Part shown: piece after piece, positions 40,035 through 49,621 of the stretch | Layout: each line of letters begins with the position of its first letter | Position numbering within the stretch: position 1 is the first letter of the stretch | Origin: Burkholderiales bacterium | GTDB taxonomy: Bacteria > Pseudomonadota > Gammaproteobacteria > Burkholderiales > Casimicrobiaceae | Direction: 5' to 3' | Assembly: GCA_905339295.1 (NCBI GenBank) | Contig: CAJPFI010000006.1 | Location: 248,001 to 312,000 of the forward strand | Length of the DNA: 64,000 nucleotides | The notes under the pieces: model-generated | Seen by the model: the letters and a program-made list of their open reading frames with translations, nothing else | Databases searched by the model: none | What the model was told of the DNA's origin: nothing | Translations under genes and position numbers: made by a program

Positions 40035-40685
40035 TCAGCGCGAGCCGAGCCGCGGGACCGCGGCGGCGTAGCGCGCCCGCAGGTCGGCCCCGTTGTCCGC
40101 CTCGACGCCGAGGTCGCGCAGGATGCCGTCGACGAGTCCGTACACGAAGCCGTGGACGGCGAGCGGCTGCCCGCGCCGCCACGCCTCTTCGACGACCGTG
40201 GTCCGCGCCACGTGCATCACCTGCTCGATCACGTTGAGCTCGCACAGGCGGTCGGCACGCCAGTCCGGGTCGTCGCGACGGCCGAGGATCGTCGCGTGCC
40301 GGGTGGCCACGTCCTGCACGTGCCGCAGCCAGTTGTCGATCAGGCCGTGCGCCGTGTCGTCCAGCGCCGCCCGGATGCCGCCGCAACCGTAGTGCCCGAC
40401 GACGATCACGTGCTCGACCTTCAGCACGTCGACCGCGAACTGGAGCACGGCGAGGCAGTTGAAGTCCGTATGGACCACCACGTTGGCGACGTTGCGGTGG
40501 ACGAACAGCTCGCCGGGCGCGAGGTCGACGATCTCGTTCGCGGGCACGCGGCTGTCGGCGCAGCCGATCCACAGGTAGCGGGGCGACTGCTGCGCCGCGA
40601 GCGATCGGAAGAAGCCCGGCCGCTCGGCGGTGACGCGCGCGGCCCATGCGCGGTTGCGCTCGAGCAGGTGCCGGATCGAGGACAT
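40035..40685 (-). CDS. can: Beta-class carbonic anhydrase
   Basis: 216 residues from the ATG at 40685. Zinc ligands are visible in IGCADSRVPANEI (Cys, with the Asp/Arg dyad) and VVGHYGCGGIRAAL (His and Cys). Interconverts CO2 and bicarbonate in the cytoplasm. Length and the DNWLRHVQDVATRH segment match the Can/CynT group. The region upstream of it holds a tandem palindromic repeat array shared with the divergent guaC gene. Confidence 0.9.
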   Translation of the reverse strand: MSSIRHLLERNRAWAARVTAERPGFFRSLAAQQSPRYLWIGCADSRVPANEIVDLAPGELFVHRNVANVVVHTDFNCLAVLQFAVDVLKVEHVIVVGHYGCGGIRAALDDTAHGLIDNWLRHVQDVATRHATILGRRDDPDWRADRLCELNVIEQVMHVARTTVVEEAWRRGQPLAVHGFVYGLVDGILRDLGVEADNGADLRARYAAAVPRLGSR

Positions 40686-40750
40686 GGCATGGACCGAGGT
40701 CCCGATATCATACCGGGCCGCGAACGGTATCCGGCTGAGTCCAGTCCCGC
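40686..40750. other. Upstream region of the carbonic anhydrase gene
   Basis: 65 bp between the can start codon and the repeat array, containing CCCGATATCATACC. GATATC/ATCATA-like sequence could hold a minus-strand -10, but no pair of hexamers is convincing. Confidence 0.3.
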
Positions 40751-40930
40751 GCTGTGGCTCGGGCTTCGCCCCCAACGGTTGTGGGTCGGGCTTCAGCCCG
40801 ACGGTTGTGGGTCGGGCTTCAGCCCGACGATTGTGGGTCGGGCTTCAGCCCGACGATTGTGGATCCGGCTTCGGCCGGCGGTTGTGGGTCGGGCTTCAGC
40901 CCGACGGTTGTGGGTCGGGCTTCAGCCCGA
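40751..40930. repeat. Tandem array of 26-bp palindromic (REP-like) units
   Basis: Six units in direct tandem at 40776-40801, 40802-40827, 40828-40853, 40854-40878, 40879-40904 and 40905-40930, with a degenerate unit at 40751-40775. Units 1, 2, 5 and 6 are identical. Each holds the inverted repeat GTCGGGCT-TC-AGCCCGAC preceded by GGTTGTG. Unit 4 is diverged, but both arms changed together (CCGGCT/GGCCGG), so the hairpin is kept. The array lies between divergent can and guaC, not after genes as most REPs do. Confidence 0.92.
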
Positions 40931-40952
40931 CGCCTCCCTTCGGCATTGGGCG

Positions 40953-40958
40953 TAGAAT
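40953..40958 (+). promoter_or_regulatory. Possible -10 box of guaC
   Basis: TAGAAT lies 22 bp past the last repeat unit and 69 bp upstream of the guaC start. There is no good -35 at 17 bp; the position would fall at the edge of the repeat array. Confidence 0.3.
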
Positions 40959-41027
40959 CCGACCACGTCGGATCCGCGAGGAGCGATCCGGCGTTTTTTG
41001 CGCCCGGAGCCCGGGAGGACGCGAGCG

Positions 41028-42080
41028 ATGCGCATCGAGAACGACGTCAAGCTCGACTTCAAGGACGTACTGATCCGGCCCAAGCGCTCGACGCTGACGA
41101 CGCGCTCGCAGGTCGACATCTCGCGCGAGTTCCGCTTTCGCCACACCGGCACCGCCTACGCCGGCATCCCGATCGTCGCGTCGAACATGGACTCGACCGG
41201 CACGTTCGAGATGGCGCGCGCGCTGGATCCGTTCCGGCTGTCGGTCGCGCTGCACAAGCACTACGAGATCGACGAGACGGTCGCCTTCTTCCGTGCGCTC
41301 GAGCGCAAGAGCGCCGTGTTCTATTCGATGGGGATCCAGGACGCCGACGAGGAGAAGCTCCACGCGGTGATGGCGAAGGCGGGCAAGGGCGCCGACTCGG
41401 CGATCCGCTACATGTGCCTCGACGTCGCGAACGGGTACACCGAGGGTTTCGTGACGTTCGTCGCGAAGGTCCGCGCGGCCTATCCGCACCTCGTGATCAT
41501 GGCGGGCAACGTGGTCACCGGCGAGATGACCGAGGAGCTGATCCTGTCGGGCGCCGACATCGTCAAGGTCGGCATCGGCCCGGGCTCGGTGTGCACGACC
41601 CGCAAGATGACCGGCGTCGGCTATCCGCAGCTCTCGGCGATCATCGAGTGCGCCGACGCGGCGCACGGCCTCGAGGGCCACATCTGCGCCGACGGAGGCT
41701 GCACGACGCCGGGCGACATCGCGAAGGCGTTCGGCGGCGGCGCCGACTTCGTGATGCTGGGCGGGATGCTCGCGGGGCACGACGAGTCCGCCGGCGAGGT
41801 CGTCGAGAAGGACGGCGGCCGCTACATGCGCTTCTACGGCATGAGCAGCCGGATGGCGATGGACAAGTACGCCGGCGGCGTCGCAAAGTATCGCGCGGCC
41901 GAGGGCAAGGACGTGCTGGTCCCGTACCGCGGGCCGGTGTCGGAGACCGCGCAGGAGATCCTCGGCGGCGTGCGGTCGGCGTGCACCTACGTCGGCGCCC
42001 GGCGCCTGCGCGAATTGTCGAAGCGCACGACGTTCGTGCGCGTGACGCAGCAGATGAACGACGTGTTCGGAAGAGGCTGA
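41028..42080 (+). CDS. guaC: GMP reductase
   Basis: 350 residues; start at 41028 has GGGAGG ~9 bases upstream. NADPH-dependent conversion of GMP to IMP and ammonia. [16 protein letters not shown] is the characteristic GuaC start; [20 protein letters not shown] carries the catalytic Cys and flap, [10 protein letters not shown] the phosphate site, and [10 protein letters not shown] follows. It lacks the CBS domains of IMP dehydrogenase and has the E. coli GuaC length (~347). Purine salvage role; purL lies 1.2 kb downstream but with a separate promoter. Confidence 0.92.
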   Translation: MRIENDVKLDFKDVLIRPKRSTLTTRSQVDISREFRFRHTGTAYAGIPIVASNMDSTGTFEMARALDPFRLSVALHKHYEIDETVAFFRALERKSAVFYSMGIQDADEEKLHAVMAKAGKGADSAIRYMCLDVANGYTEGFVTFVAKVRAAYPHLVIMAGNVVTGEMTEELILSGADIVKVGIGPGSVCTTRKMTGVGYPQLSAIIECADAAHGLEGHICADGGCTTPGDIAKAFGGGADFVMLGGMLAGHDESAGEVVEKDGGRYMRFYGMSSRMAMDKYAGGVAKYRAAEGKDVLVPYRGPVSETAQEILGGVRSACTYVGARRLRELSKRTTFVRVTQQMNDVFGRG

Positions 42081-42133
42081 ACCCCGGTACCGGAGGCGGC
42101 CGCCGCGCATCCGCCCATTCGATGGAGCAGACG

Positions 42134-43108
42134 ATGATCGACCTACGCAAGTCCCGCTGGTCCGCCGTGGCGGCTGTCGTTGCGCTCGCGGCGTCTTCCG
42201 CCTGGGCGCAGTTCCCCGATCGCCCGATCACGATGATCGTGCCGTTCCCGCCCGGCGGCGTCGCCGACACCGTCGCGCGCCCGGTCGCCGACGCGATGTC
42301 GCGCGACCTGAAGCAGCCGGTCGTGATCGAGAACCGGTCCGGCGCAGGCGGCGCGATCGGCATGGGGCTGGCCGCCAAGGCGAAGCCGGACGGCTACACG
42401 GTGTTGCTGGCGCTCGCGTCGTACACGGTGCTGCCCGAGGCGGACAAGGTGCTCGGCCGCGCGCCGCAGTACCAGCTCGCCGACCTGAAGCCCCTCGCGC
42501 GCTTCACGGCGGACCCGACTGTGCTGGCCGTGCGCGCCGAGTCGCCGTGGAAGACCTATGCGGAGTTCATCGCGGCGGCCCGCGCCGACCCCGGCAGGAT
42601 CACGTTCGGGTCGTCAGGCAATTACGGCACGATGCACATGCCGATGGCGATGCTCGCGCTGTCGCAGGGCGTGCGGATGACGCACGTGCCGTACACCGGA
42701 GCGGGTCCCGCGATCGTCGGGCTGCTGGGCGGGCAGGTCGACGCGCTCTCGACCGGACCGGCGTCGATCGTGCAGCACGTGAAGGGCGGCAAGGTGCGCG
42801 TGCTCGCGCACTGGGGCGAGGGCCGGCTCGCGTCGCTGCCCGACGTGCCGAGCCTGACCGAGCTGGGCGTCCCGGTCGTCTACGCGCAGTGGTCCGGACT
42901 GCTGATGCCTGCCGGCGCGCCGGACGCGGTCGTGGCCCGGCTGCGCGAGGCGGCAAAGGCGGCTGCGGCGGACGAGCGCGTGAACCAGGTGCTGAACACG
43001 GCGGGCAGCCCGGTGCTGTATCTCGACGCGCCTGCCTTCCAGCGCTACGTCGACGCCGATGCGGCGAAGATGGCCGAGGTCGTGCGCAAGGTCGGCAAGC
43101 TGGAATGA
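42134..43108 (+). CDS. Bug/TctC-family tripartite tricarboxylate transporter binding protein
   Basis: 324 residues from the ATG at 42134 (GGAG six bases upstream; an ATG at 42122 is in frame). Signal peptide ~1-25 (VVALAASSAWAQ). The mature start FPDRPITMIVPFPPGGVADTVARP, in two parts, and NRSGAGGAIGMGLAAKAKPDGYT are hallmark Bug motifs, as is HVPYTGAGPAIVGLLGGQVD. Periplasmic capture of a carboxylate or similar solute. No permease gene is adjacent; the nearest tctAB pair is 6.5 kb away on the other strand. Orphan Bug proteins are common in Burkholderiales. Confidence 0.87.
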   Translation: MIDLRKSRWSAVAAVVALAASSAWAQFPDRPITMIVPFPPGGVADTVARPVADAMSRDLKQPVVIENRSGAGGAIGMGLAAKAKPDGYTVLLALASYTVLPEADKVLGRAPQYQLADLKPLARFTADPTVLAVRAESPWKTYAEFIAAARADPGRITFGSSGNYGTMHMPMAMLALSQGVRMTHVPYTGAGPAIVGLLGGQVDALSTGPASIVQHVKGGKVRVLAHWGEGRLASLPDVPSLTELGVPVVYAQWSGLLMPAGAPDAVVARLREAAKAAAADERVNQVLNTAGSPVLYLDAPAFQRYVDADAAKMAEVVRKVGKLE

Positions 43109-43263
43109 GACTGCGACGGATGACGGGGGTGCGGCGTCGCGGAGGAACGGAACGGCGGTGATTGCACGCAGGCGATCGGCCAGCGGGACGGCGCGGCAGG
43201 GGCACGGGAGTCGATCGCGCCTCCGCGGCTCAGGTAGAATCCCGCTTTCCGCGCGCCTCCCGC

Positions 43264-46200
43264 ATGGCCGACCCCCTCGCGCTGCCCGGCCGATCGGCCG
43301 CCTCGCCGTTCCGCCTCGCCAAGCTCCTGGTCAGCCTGCGCGCCGCGAGGCCCGCGACGGACGTCGTCGCGCTGGCGGCCGCATGGCGGCACTACGTCGA
43401 GCTCGAGCGGCCGCTTTCCGCTGACGCGCGCGCGCTCCTCGAGCGCCTGCTGACCTACGGGCCGGGTGGCCATCGGCCGCCCGACGGCGCGCCGGCGTTC
43501 GTCGTCGTGCCGCGTCCGGGCACGATCTCGCCATGGTCGTCGAAGGCGTCCGACATCGCCGCCAACTGCGGGCTCGACGCCGTCCGCCGCATCGAGCGCG
43601 GCGTCGACTGGCACGCGACGACGCGCGACGGCAAGCCGTTGTCGCGCGCCGACCGCGACGCGCTCGCATCGCTCGTGTGCGACCGGATGACCGAGGCGGT
43701 CCTCGCGAGCCCGGACGAGGGTCGCGTGCTGTTCACCCACGTCGCGCCGCGAACGCTCGAGTCGGTGCCGCTGCTCGCCCAGGGGCGCGCGGCGCTGGTG
43801 AACGCGAACGTCGCGCTCGGCCTCGCGCTCGCGGACGACGAGATCGACTACCTCGACGCGAGCTTCCGGGCGCTCGGCCGCGACCCGACCGACGTCGAGT
43901 TGATGATGTTCGCGCAGGCGAACTCCGAGCACTGCCGCCACAAGATCTTCAACGCGAGCTGGGTGGTCGACGGCGTGCCCCAGCCGAAGAGCCTGTTCGC
44001 GATGATCCGCGACACGCATGCCGCGCATCCGCAGGGGACGGTCGTCGCGTACTCCGACAACGCCGCGGTGATGGAAGGTGGACGCGCAATGCGCTTCCAT
44101 CCGGACGGCGACGGGCGCTACGGCGCGCACGACGCGCTCACGCACACGCTGATGAAGGTGGAGACGCACAACCACCCGACCGCGATCGCGCCGTTTCCCG
44201 GAGCCGCGACCGGGTCGGGCGGCGAGATCCGCGACGAGGGCGCGACCGGCACCGGCGCGAAACCGAAGGCGGGGCTCGTCGGCTACACCGTCTCGCACCT
44301 GCGCGTGCCGGGAATGGCGGAGCCGTGGGAGACCCCGCTCGACAAGCCCGGCCGGATCGCCTCGCCGCTCGACATCATGCTCGAGGGCCCGATCGGCGCG
44401 GCGTCGTTCAACAACGAGTTCGGCCGTCCGAACCTCGGCGGGTATTTCCGCACGTTCGAGCAGGACGTCGGCGGCGAGGTACGCGGCTACCACAAGCCGA
44501 TCATGATCGCGGGCGGCGTAGGCAACATCGATGCGCGCCACACGCACAAGCGCGGACTCGCGAGCCGTACGCTGATCGTGCAGCTCGGGGGTCCCGGCCT
44601 GCTGATCGGGCTGGGGGGTGGTGCGGCGTCGTCGATGGCGACCGGTGCGAACACCGAGGACCTCGACTTCGATTCGGTGCAGCGCGGCAACGCGGAGATC
44701 GAGCGCCGTGCGCAGGAGGTGATCGACCGCTGCTGGCAGCTGGGCGACGCGAACCCGATCCTGTCGATCCACGACGTCGGCGCGGGCGGACTGTCGAACG
44801 CGCTTCCCGAGCTCGTGCACGGAGGCGGCGCCGGCGGCGAGTTCGACCTCGCCGCCGTGCCGTCCGGCGAATCCGGGATGTCGCCGCGCGAGATCTGGTG
44901 CAACGAGGCGCAGGAGCGCTACGTGCTGGCGATCGCCCCTGCCGATCTCGCGCGCTTCGACGCGATCTGCCGCCGCGAGCGCTGCCCGTATGCCGTGGTC
45001 GGCCGCGCGCGGGCCGACGGCAGGCTGGTCGTCGACGACTCGCGATCCGGCACCCGGCCGGTCGACGTGCCGCTCGACGTGATCCTCGGCAAGCCGCCGC
45101 GGATGACGCGCGGCGCGACGCGGGTCGCGCGTCCGCGCGCGTCGCTCGACCTCACCGGGCTCGCCCTCGACGAGGCCGCACGTCGCGTGCTGCGCTTTCC
45201 CGCGGTCGCCGACAAGACGTTCCTGGTGACGATCGGGGACCGCACGGTCGGTGGCCTGTGCTCGCGCGACCCGATGGTGGGGCCGTGGCAGGTGCCGGTG
45301 GCCGACGTCGCCGTCACGCTGATGGATTTCACCGGTCACGCGGGGGAGGCGATGGCGATGGGCGAGCGCACGCCGCTCGCGCTGATCGACGGGCCCGCGT
45401 CGGGGCGCATGGCGGTCGCGGAGGCGATCACCAACCTCGCGGCCGCCGACATCGTCGCGCTCGACCGGGTGAAGCTGTCGGCGAACTGGATGGCGCCGGC
45501 CGGCCACCCGGGCGAGGACGCGGTGCTGGTCGACACCGTGCGCGCCGTGTCCGAATTCTGCATCGCGCTCGGCGTGTCGATCCCGGTCGGCAAGGACTCG
45601 ATGTCGATGCGCACCGCGTGGCGCGACGCGGGCGGCGAGAAGTCGGTCACGGCGCCCGTGTCGCTGATCGTCACTGCGTTCGCGCCGGTCGCGGACACGC
45701 GCAGGACGGCGACGCCTTTCCTCGTGCGCGGCGAGCCCTCCACGCTGGTCTGGCTGCAGGCGATGCCCGGACGCCACCGGCTGGGCGCGAGCGCGCTCGC
45801 GCAGGTGGCCGGGCAACTGGGCGACGATGCGCCTGACGTGACGCCGCAGGCGCTCGCCGCGCTGGTGGAGGTCGTGCGCGGCCTGCGCGAGCGCGGCGCG
45901 CTGCTCGCCTGTCACGACGTCGGCGATGGCGGCCTCTTCGTGACGCTCGCCGAGATGGCGTTCGCGTCACGCGCCGGGCTCGACGTGCGCCTCGACGAGT
46001 TCGCGGCCGACGCGCTCTCCGTGCTTTTCGCCGAGGAGATCGGCGCGGTCGTGCAGGTGCCGGAACGCGAGTCCGCGCGCGCGATCGCCGACGCGCGCGC
46101 GGCGGGCCTCGCCGCGCACGCGGTCGCGACCGTCGCCGCGCACGACCGGATCCGGGTCATGCGCCATGGCGAGGCGCTGCTCGATGCCGCGCGCGATGAC

Positions 46201-47142
46201 CTGCATCGCGAGTGGTCGGCGCTCACGCACGCGATGCAGCGGATGCGCGACCTGCCGGAGGCTGCGGATCAGGAGCGCGCGCGGATCGGCGACGCGTCCG
46301 ACCGCGGGCTCGCGCCGGTGGTGGCGTTCGACCCGCAGGCCGACATCGCGGCGCCTTTCGTCGCCAGGGGGGCGCGCCCGCGCGTCGCCGTGCTGCGCGA
46401 GCAGGGCGTCAACGGGCAGGTCGAGATGGCGGCGGCGTTCGACCGGGCGGGTTTCGAGGCATGGGACGTCCACACGACCGACCTCGCGGCCGGCCGACGC
46501 TCGCTCGCCGGGTTCGCCGGCATCGTGGCGTGCGGCGGATTCTCGTACGGCGACGTCCTGGGCGCGGGCGAGGGCTGGGCGAAGTCGATCCTGTTCGACG
46601 CGCGGCTCGCCGACATGTTCGCCGCCTTCTTCGCGCGGGGCGACGCATTCGCGCTGGGCGTGTGCAACGGCTGCCAGATGATGAGCGCGCTGGGCGACCT
46701 CGTGCCCGGCGCGTCGCACTGGCCGCGCTTCGTGCGCAACCGGTCCGAGCAGTTCGAGGCGCGCCTCGTGCAGGTCGAGGTCGCGCGCACGCCGTCGCTG
46801 TTCTTCGGCGGCATGGAGGGAAGCCGGCTGCCGGTGGCCACGGCGCATGGCGAGGGCTACGCCGAATTCCGCGATGCGGCGCACGTCGCGGCTTCGCAGC
46901 CGCTGGTGGCGCTGCGTTTCGTCGACGGGCAGGGCCGGCCGACCGAGGCCTATCCGCACAATCCGAACGGGTCGCCCGGGGGCATCACGGGGCTCACGAC
47001 CGCCGACGGCCGGTTCACGATCCTGATGCCGCATCCGGAGCGGGTGTGGCGCACCGCGCAGCTCTCGTGGGCGCCGCGCGAATGGGGCGAGGCGTCGCCG
47101 TGGCTGCGGATGTTCCGCAACGCGCGCGCCGCCCTGGGGTAA
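43264..47142 (+). CDS. purL: Phosphoribosylformylglycinamidine synthase (single-chain PurL)
   Basis: 1292 residues. Fourth step of purine synthesis: FGAR + Gln + ATP to FGAM. N-terminal PurS-like part, then two AIR-synthase-like halves ([55 protein letters not shown]; second half [17 protein letters not shown]). The C-terminal glutaminase domain from ~1035 has [18 protein letters not shown], nucleophile Cys1134 in [10 protein letters not shown] and PHPERVWR. The long, fused form is typical of beta/gammaproteobacteria. A TAGAAT lies at 43235-43240, 24 bp before the start. Confidence 0.93.
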   Translation: MADPLALPGRSAASPFRLAKLLVSLRAARPATDVVALAAAWRHYVELERPLSADARALLERLLTYGPGGHRPPDGAPAFVVVPRPGTISPWSSKASDIAANCGLDAVRRIERGVDWHATTRDGKPLSRADRDALASLVCDRMTEAVLASPDEGRVLFTHVAPRTLESVPLLAQGRAALVNANVALGLALADDEIDYLDASFRALGRDPTDVELMMFAQANSEHCRHKIFNASWVVDGVPQPKSLFAMIRDTHAAHPQGTVVAYSDNAAVMEGGRAMRFHPDGDGRYGAHDALTHTLMKVETHNHPTAIAPFPGAATGSGGEIRDEGATGTGAKPKAGLVGYTVSHLRVPGMAEPWETPLDKPGRIASPLDIMLEGPIGAASFNNEFGRPNLGGYFRTFEQDVGGEVRGYHKPIMIAGGVGNIDARHTHKRGLASRTLIVQLGGPGLLIGLGGGAASSMATGANTEDLDFDSVQRGNAEIERRAQEVIDRCWQLGDANPILSIHDVGAGGLSNALPELVHGGGAGGEFDLAAVPSGESGMSPREIWCNEAQERYVLAIAPADLARFDAICRRERCPYAVVGRARADGRLVVDDSRSGTRPVDVPLDVILGKPPRMTRGATRVARPRASLDLTGLALDEAARRVLRFPAVADKTFLVTIGDRTVGGLCSRDPMVGPWQVPVADVAVTLMDFTGHAGEAMAMGERTPLALIDGPASGRMAVAEAITNLAAADIVALDRVKLSANWMAPAGHPGEDAVLVDTVRAVSEFCIALGVSIPVGKDSMSMRTAWRDAGGEKSVTAPVSLIVTAFAPVADTRRTATPFLVRGEPSTLVWLQAMPGRHRLGASALAQVAGQLGDDAPDVTPQALAALVEVVRGLRERGALLACHDVGDGGLFVTLAEMAFASRAGLDVRLDEFAADALSVLFAEEIGAVVQVPERESARAIADARAAGLAAHAVATVAAHDRIRVMRHGEALLDAARDDLHREWSALTHAMQRMRDLPEAADQERARIGDASDRGLAPVVAFDPQADIAAPFVARGARPRVAVLREQGVNGQVEMAAAFDRAGFEAWDVHTTDLAAGRRSLAGFAGIVACGGFSYGDVLGAGEGWAKSILFDARLADMFAAFFARGDAFALGVCNGCQMMSALGDLVPGASHWPRFVRNRSEQFEARLVQVEVARTPSLFFGGMEGSRLPVATAHGEGYAEFRDAAHVAASQPLVALRFVDGQGRPTEAYPHNPNGSPGGITGLTTADGRFTILMPHPERVWRTAQLSWAPREWGEASPWLRMFRNARAALG

Positions 47143-47216
47143 GCTAGGTGCCACGCACGCGGCTCGCACGTGGTACGTGGTACGTGGCACGTACGCGGTG
47201 CCCGGGGTGACAGCTC

Positions 47217-47831
47217 ATGAAGCTCAAGGTCTACTCGATCGATGGAATCACGCCGGTGGTCGACCCCGCCGCCTTCGTGCACCCGTCGGCGGTGCTCATC
47301 GGCGACGTCATCGTCGGGCCGGGCTGCTACATCGGCCCGTGCGCGTCGCTGCGCGGCGACTTCGGCCACATCGAGATTCGCGCCGGCGCCAACGTGCAGG
47401 ACAGCTGCATCCTGCACGGCTTCCCCGAGCTGGGCACCGTGGTCGAGGAGGACGGTCACATCGGCCACGGCGCGGTGCTGCACGGCTGCACGGTCCAGCG
47501 CAACGCGCTGGTCGGCATGAACTCGGTGGTCAACGACCACGCGGTCGTCGGCGAGTCGTCGATCGTCGCCGCGATGGCGTTCGTCAAGGCGCAGATGGTG
47601 ATCCCGCCGCGCACGCTCGTCGCCGGCATCCCGGCGCGCGTCGTGCGCGCGCTCACCGACACCGAGCTCGCGTGGAAGGTCGACGGCACCGAGCAGTACC
47701 AGCTGCTCGCGCGGCGCTCGCTCGCGACGATGCGGGAAGTCGATCCGCTGGCCGCGCCGGAGCCGGGCCGGCGGCGGCTCGACCTGCCGATGGTGCTGCC
47801 GCTGTCGGTCGTCAAGGCGCGCGAACGTTGA
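47217..47831 (+). CDS. Gamma carbonic anhydrase-like hexapeptide protein (PaaY/CaiE type)
   Basis: 204 residues, mostly left-handed beta-helix hexapeptide repeats ([23 protein letters not shown], in pieces). Putative metal-site His residues lie in ILHGFPE and [30 protein letters not shown] is the typical PaaY start and the C-terminal helix ([21 protein letters not shown]) matches that group. PaaY itself is a thioesterase linked to phenylacetate degradation; the general family is gamma-CA-like. No paa genes are nearby, so function is uncertain. The ribonucleotide reductase gene follows by 28 bp. Confidence 0.8.
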   Translation: MKLKVYSIDGITPVVDPAAFVHPSAVLIGDVIVGPGCYIGPCASLRGDFGHIEIRAGANVQDSCILHGFPELGTVVEEDGHIGHGAVLHGCTVQRNALVGMNSVVNDHAVVGESSIVAAMAFVKAQMVIPPRTLVAGIPARVVRALTDTELAWKVDGTEQYQLLARRSLATMREVDPLAAPEPGRRRLDLPMVLPLSVVKARER

Positions 47832-47859
47832 CGGCCGGCCGGGACAGGACCGCGTCGCG

Positions 47860-49539
47860 ATGACCGAGTTCGCCAATCCGCTCGCCGCGCATGTCTGGCG
47901 GACTCGCTACCGGTTCGAGGACGAGCCGTCGATCGACGCGACGCTCGACCGTGTCGCGGCGGCGCTCGCCGAGGCCGAGGCGAGCGACCAGGCGGGCTGG
48001 GCGCGGCGCTTCCGCGACGCGCTCGAGGGCTTCCGCTTCCTGCCGGGAGGCCGCATCCTCGCGGGCGCGGGCACCGGGCGGCGCGTGACGCTGATGAACT
48101 GCTTCGTGATGGGCACGCTCGACGACTCGCTCGAGGGGATCTTCACCGCGCTGCACGAGGCGGCGATCACGCTGCAGCAGGGCGGCGGCGTCGGCACCGA
48201 CTTCTCGCCGCTGCGCCCGAAGGGCGCGCGCACCGATGCAACCGGCGGCCGCTCGTCGGGTCCCGTCTCGTTCATGCAGCTGTGGGAGCAGATGTGCGCG
48301 ACCGTGACCGACAACAGCCCGCGGCGCGGCGCGATGATGGGCGTCATGGCCTGCGACCATCCGGACATCCACGCGTTCGTCGCGGCGAAGCGCGTCGCGG
48401 GCAAGCTCACGCACTTCAACGTGTCGGTGCTGGTCTACGACGCGTTCATGCGCGCGGTCGCCGACGACGCGCCGTGGCGCCTGAACTTCCCGCGTTTCGG
48501 CTCGGAGCGCTCGGCGCGCGCGCGCGACCTGTGGGACGCGATCGTCGGTGGCGCCTATGCCTCCGCCGAGCCAGGCGTGCTGTTCATCGATCGCATCCGC
48601 GCCGAGGACAACCTCGCGTACTGCGAGACGATCAGCGCGACCAACCCGTGCGGCGAGATCCCGCTGCCGCCCTATGGCGCGTGCGACCTGGGGTCGATCA
48701 ACCTCGCCACCTTCGTGCGCGACCCGTTCACGGCGAGCGCGCGCCTCGACCTCGAGGCGGTCGCCGCGATCGTTCCGGTCGCGGTCCGCATGCTCGACAA
48801 CGTGTGGTCGGTGACGCGATTCCCGGTGCCGGCGCAGGCCGAGCAGGGACGTTCGTCGCGGCGGCTCGGCCTCGGCATCACGGGGCTGGGCGACGCGCTG
48901 GCGATGCTCGGGCTGCGCTACGACAGCGTGCCGGGGCGAGGCGTGGCGGCGGACGCGATGCGCACGATCGTCGAGCATGCGTACGCCGCGTCGGTCGAGC
49001 TCGCGCGCGAGCGCGGCGCGTTCCCGCGCTTCGAGCGCGAGCCGTTCCTCGCGGCGCCCTTCGTCGCGAGGTTGCCGAGCGCACTGCGCGACGGGATCGC
49101 CAGGCACGGGTTGCGCAACAGCCACCTGGCCGCGATCGCGCCGGCCGGCACGATCAGCGTGCTCGCGGGCGGCGTGTCGTCCGGCATCGAGCCGATCTAC
49201 GCGCTCGAGGGGACGCGCCGCGTGCGGCAGGAGGACGGAACGGTCGCCGAGGTGGCGGTCGCGTGCCCGGCGCTGCTCGCATGGCGCGCGCGGGCGGCGG
49301 CCGGGGCGTCACCGCCCGAGGCATTCGTCACCGCGACCGGCATCACGCCGGAAGCGCAGCTCCTGATGCAGGCGGCGCTGCAGCCCCACGTCGACAACGC
49401 GATCTCGAAGACCACCAACGTCGCGGCCGACATCGCCTTCGCGGACTTCGCCGCGATCTATTCGCGCGCGTTCGAGCTGGGGCTGAAGGGCTGCACGGTG
49501 TTCCGGCCCAACCCGGTGACGGGCTCCATCCTGCGCTGA
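47860..49539 (+). CDS. nrdJ: Adenosylcobalamin-dependent (class II) ribonucleotide reductase, short form
   Basis: 559 residues. The ten-stranded barrel core is complete: FLPGGRILAGAG, first redox Cys in LMNCFVMG (~79), radical-site NPCGEIPLPPYGACDLGSINL in two parts (thiyl Cys ~266 and second redox Cys ~277), and LAAIAPAGTISVLAGG. It ends GLKGCTVFRPNP...GSILR, exactly where other NrdJ proteins go on to a C-terminal tail with the paired Cys that re-reduce the active site. No ATP-cone is seen at the N-terminus. It would make deoxynucleotides if an external reductant or partner replaces the tail. No cobalamin riboswitch is seen in the short gap upstream. Confidence 0.82.
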   Translation: MTEFANPLAAHVWRTRYRFEDEPSIDATLDRVAAALAEAEASDQAGWARRFRDALEGFRFLPGGRILAGAGTGRRVTLMNCFVMGTLDDSLEGIFTALHEAAITLQQGGGVGTDFSPLRPKGARTDATGGRSSGPVSFMQLWEQMCATVTDNSPRRGAMMGVMACDHPDIHAFVAAKRVAGKLTHFNVSVLVYDAFMRAVADDAPWRLNFPRFGSERSARARDLWDAIVGGAYASAEPGVLFIDRIRAEDNLAYCETISATNPCGEIPLPPYGACDLGSINLATFVRDPFTASARLDLEAVAAIVPVAVRMLDNVWSVTRFPVPAQAEQGRSSRRLGLGITGLGDALAMLGLRYDSVPGRGVAADAMRTIVEHAYAASVELARERGAFPRFEREPFLAAPFVARLPSALRDGIARHGLRNSHLAAIAPAGTISVLAGGVSSGIEPIYALEGTRRVRQEDGTVAEVAVACPALLAWRARAAAGASPPEAFVTATGITPEAQLLMQAALQPHVDNAISKTTNVAADIAFADFAAIYSRAFELGLKGCTVFRPNPVTGSILR

Positions 49540-49584
49540 CCCGGCGTTCCGCCGGGGCGTCACGCCCGATGTCGGGCGCGTGAC
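49540..49584. terminator. Two hairpins between convergent nrdJ and tctA
   Basis: CCCGGC-GTTCC-GCCGGG (49540-49556) and a second hairpin with outer arms GTCACG/CGTGAC and inner arms CCCGA/TCGGG (49559-49584) occupy the space between convergent genes. Neither has a T-run. Confidence 0.4.
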
Positions 49585-49621
49585 CGTCGCCGTGGGGGAG
49601 GCCTGCCGTCGGGCGCCCGCC

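Noticed and set aside
40751-40930. CRISPR array
   Set aside because: Units are contiguous 26-bp palindromes with no unique spacers and no cas genes nearby.
40754-41000. Open frames running through the repeat array encoding repeated RLWVGLQPD-like peptides
   Set aside because: The peptide repeats are simply the 26-bp DNA units translated; this is a well-known annotation artefact.
47832-47859. Possible cobalamin riboswitch before the B12-dependent reductase
   Set aside because: The gap is 28 bp and has no B12-box-like sequence.
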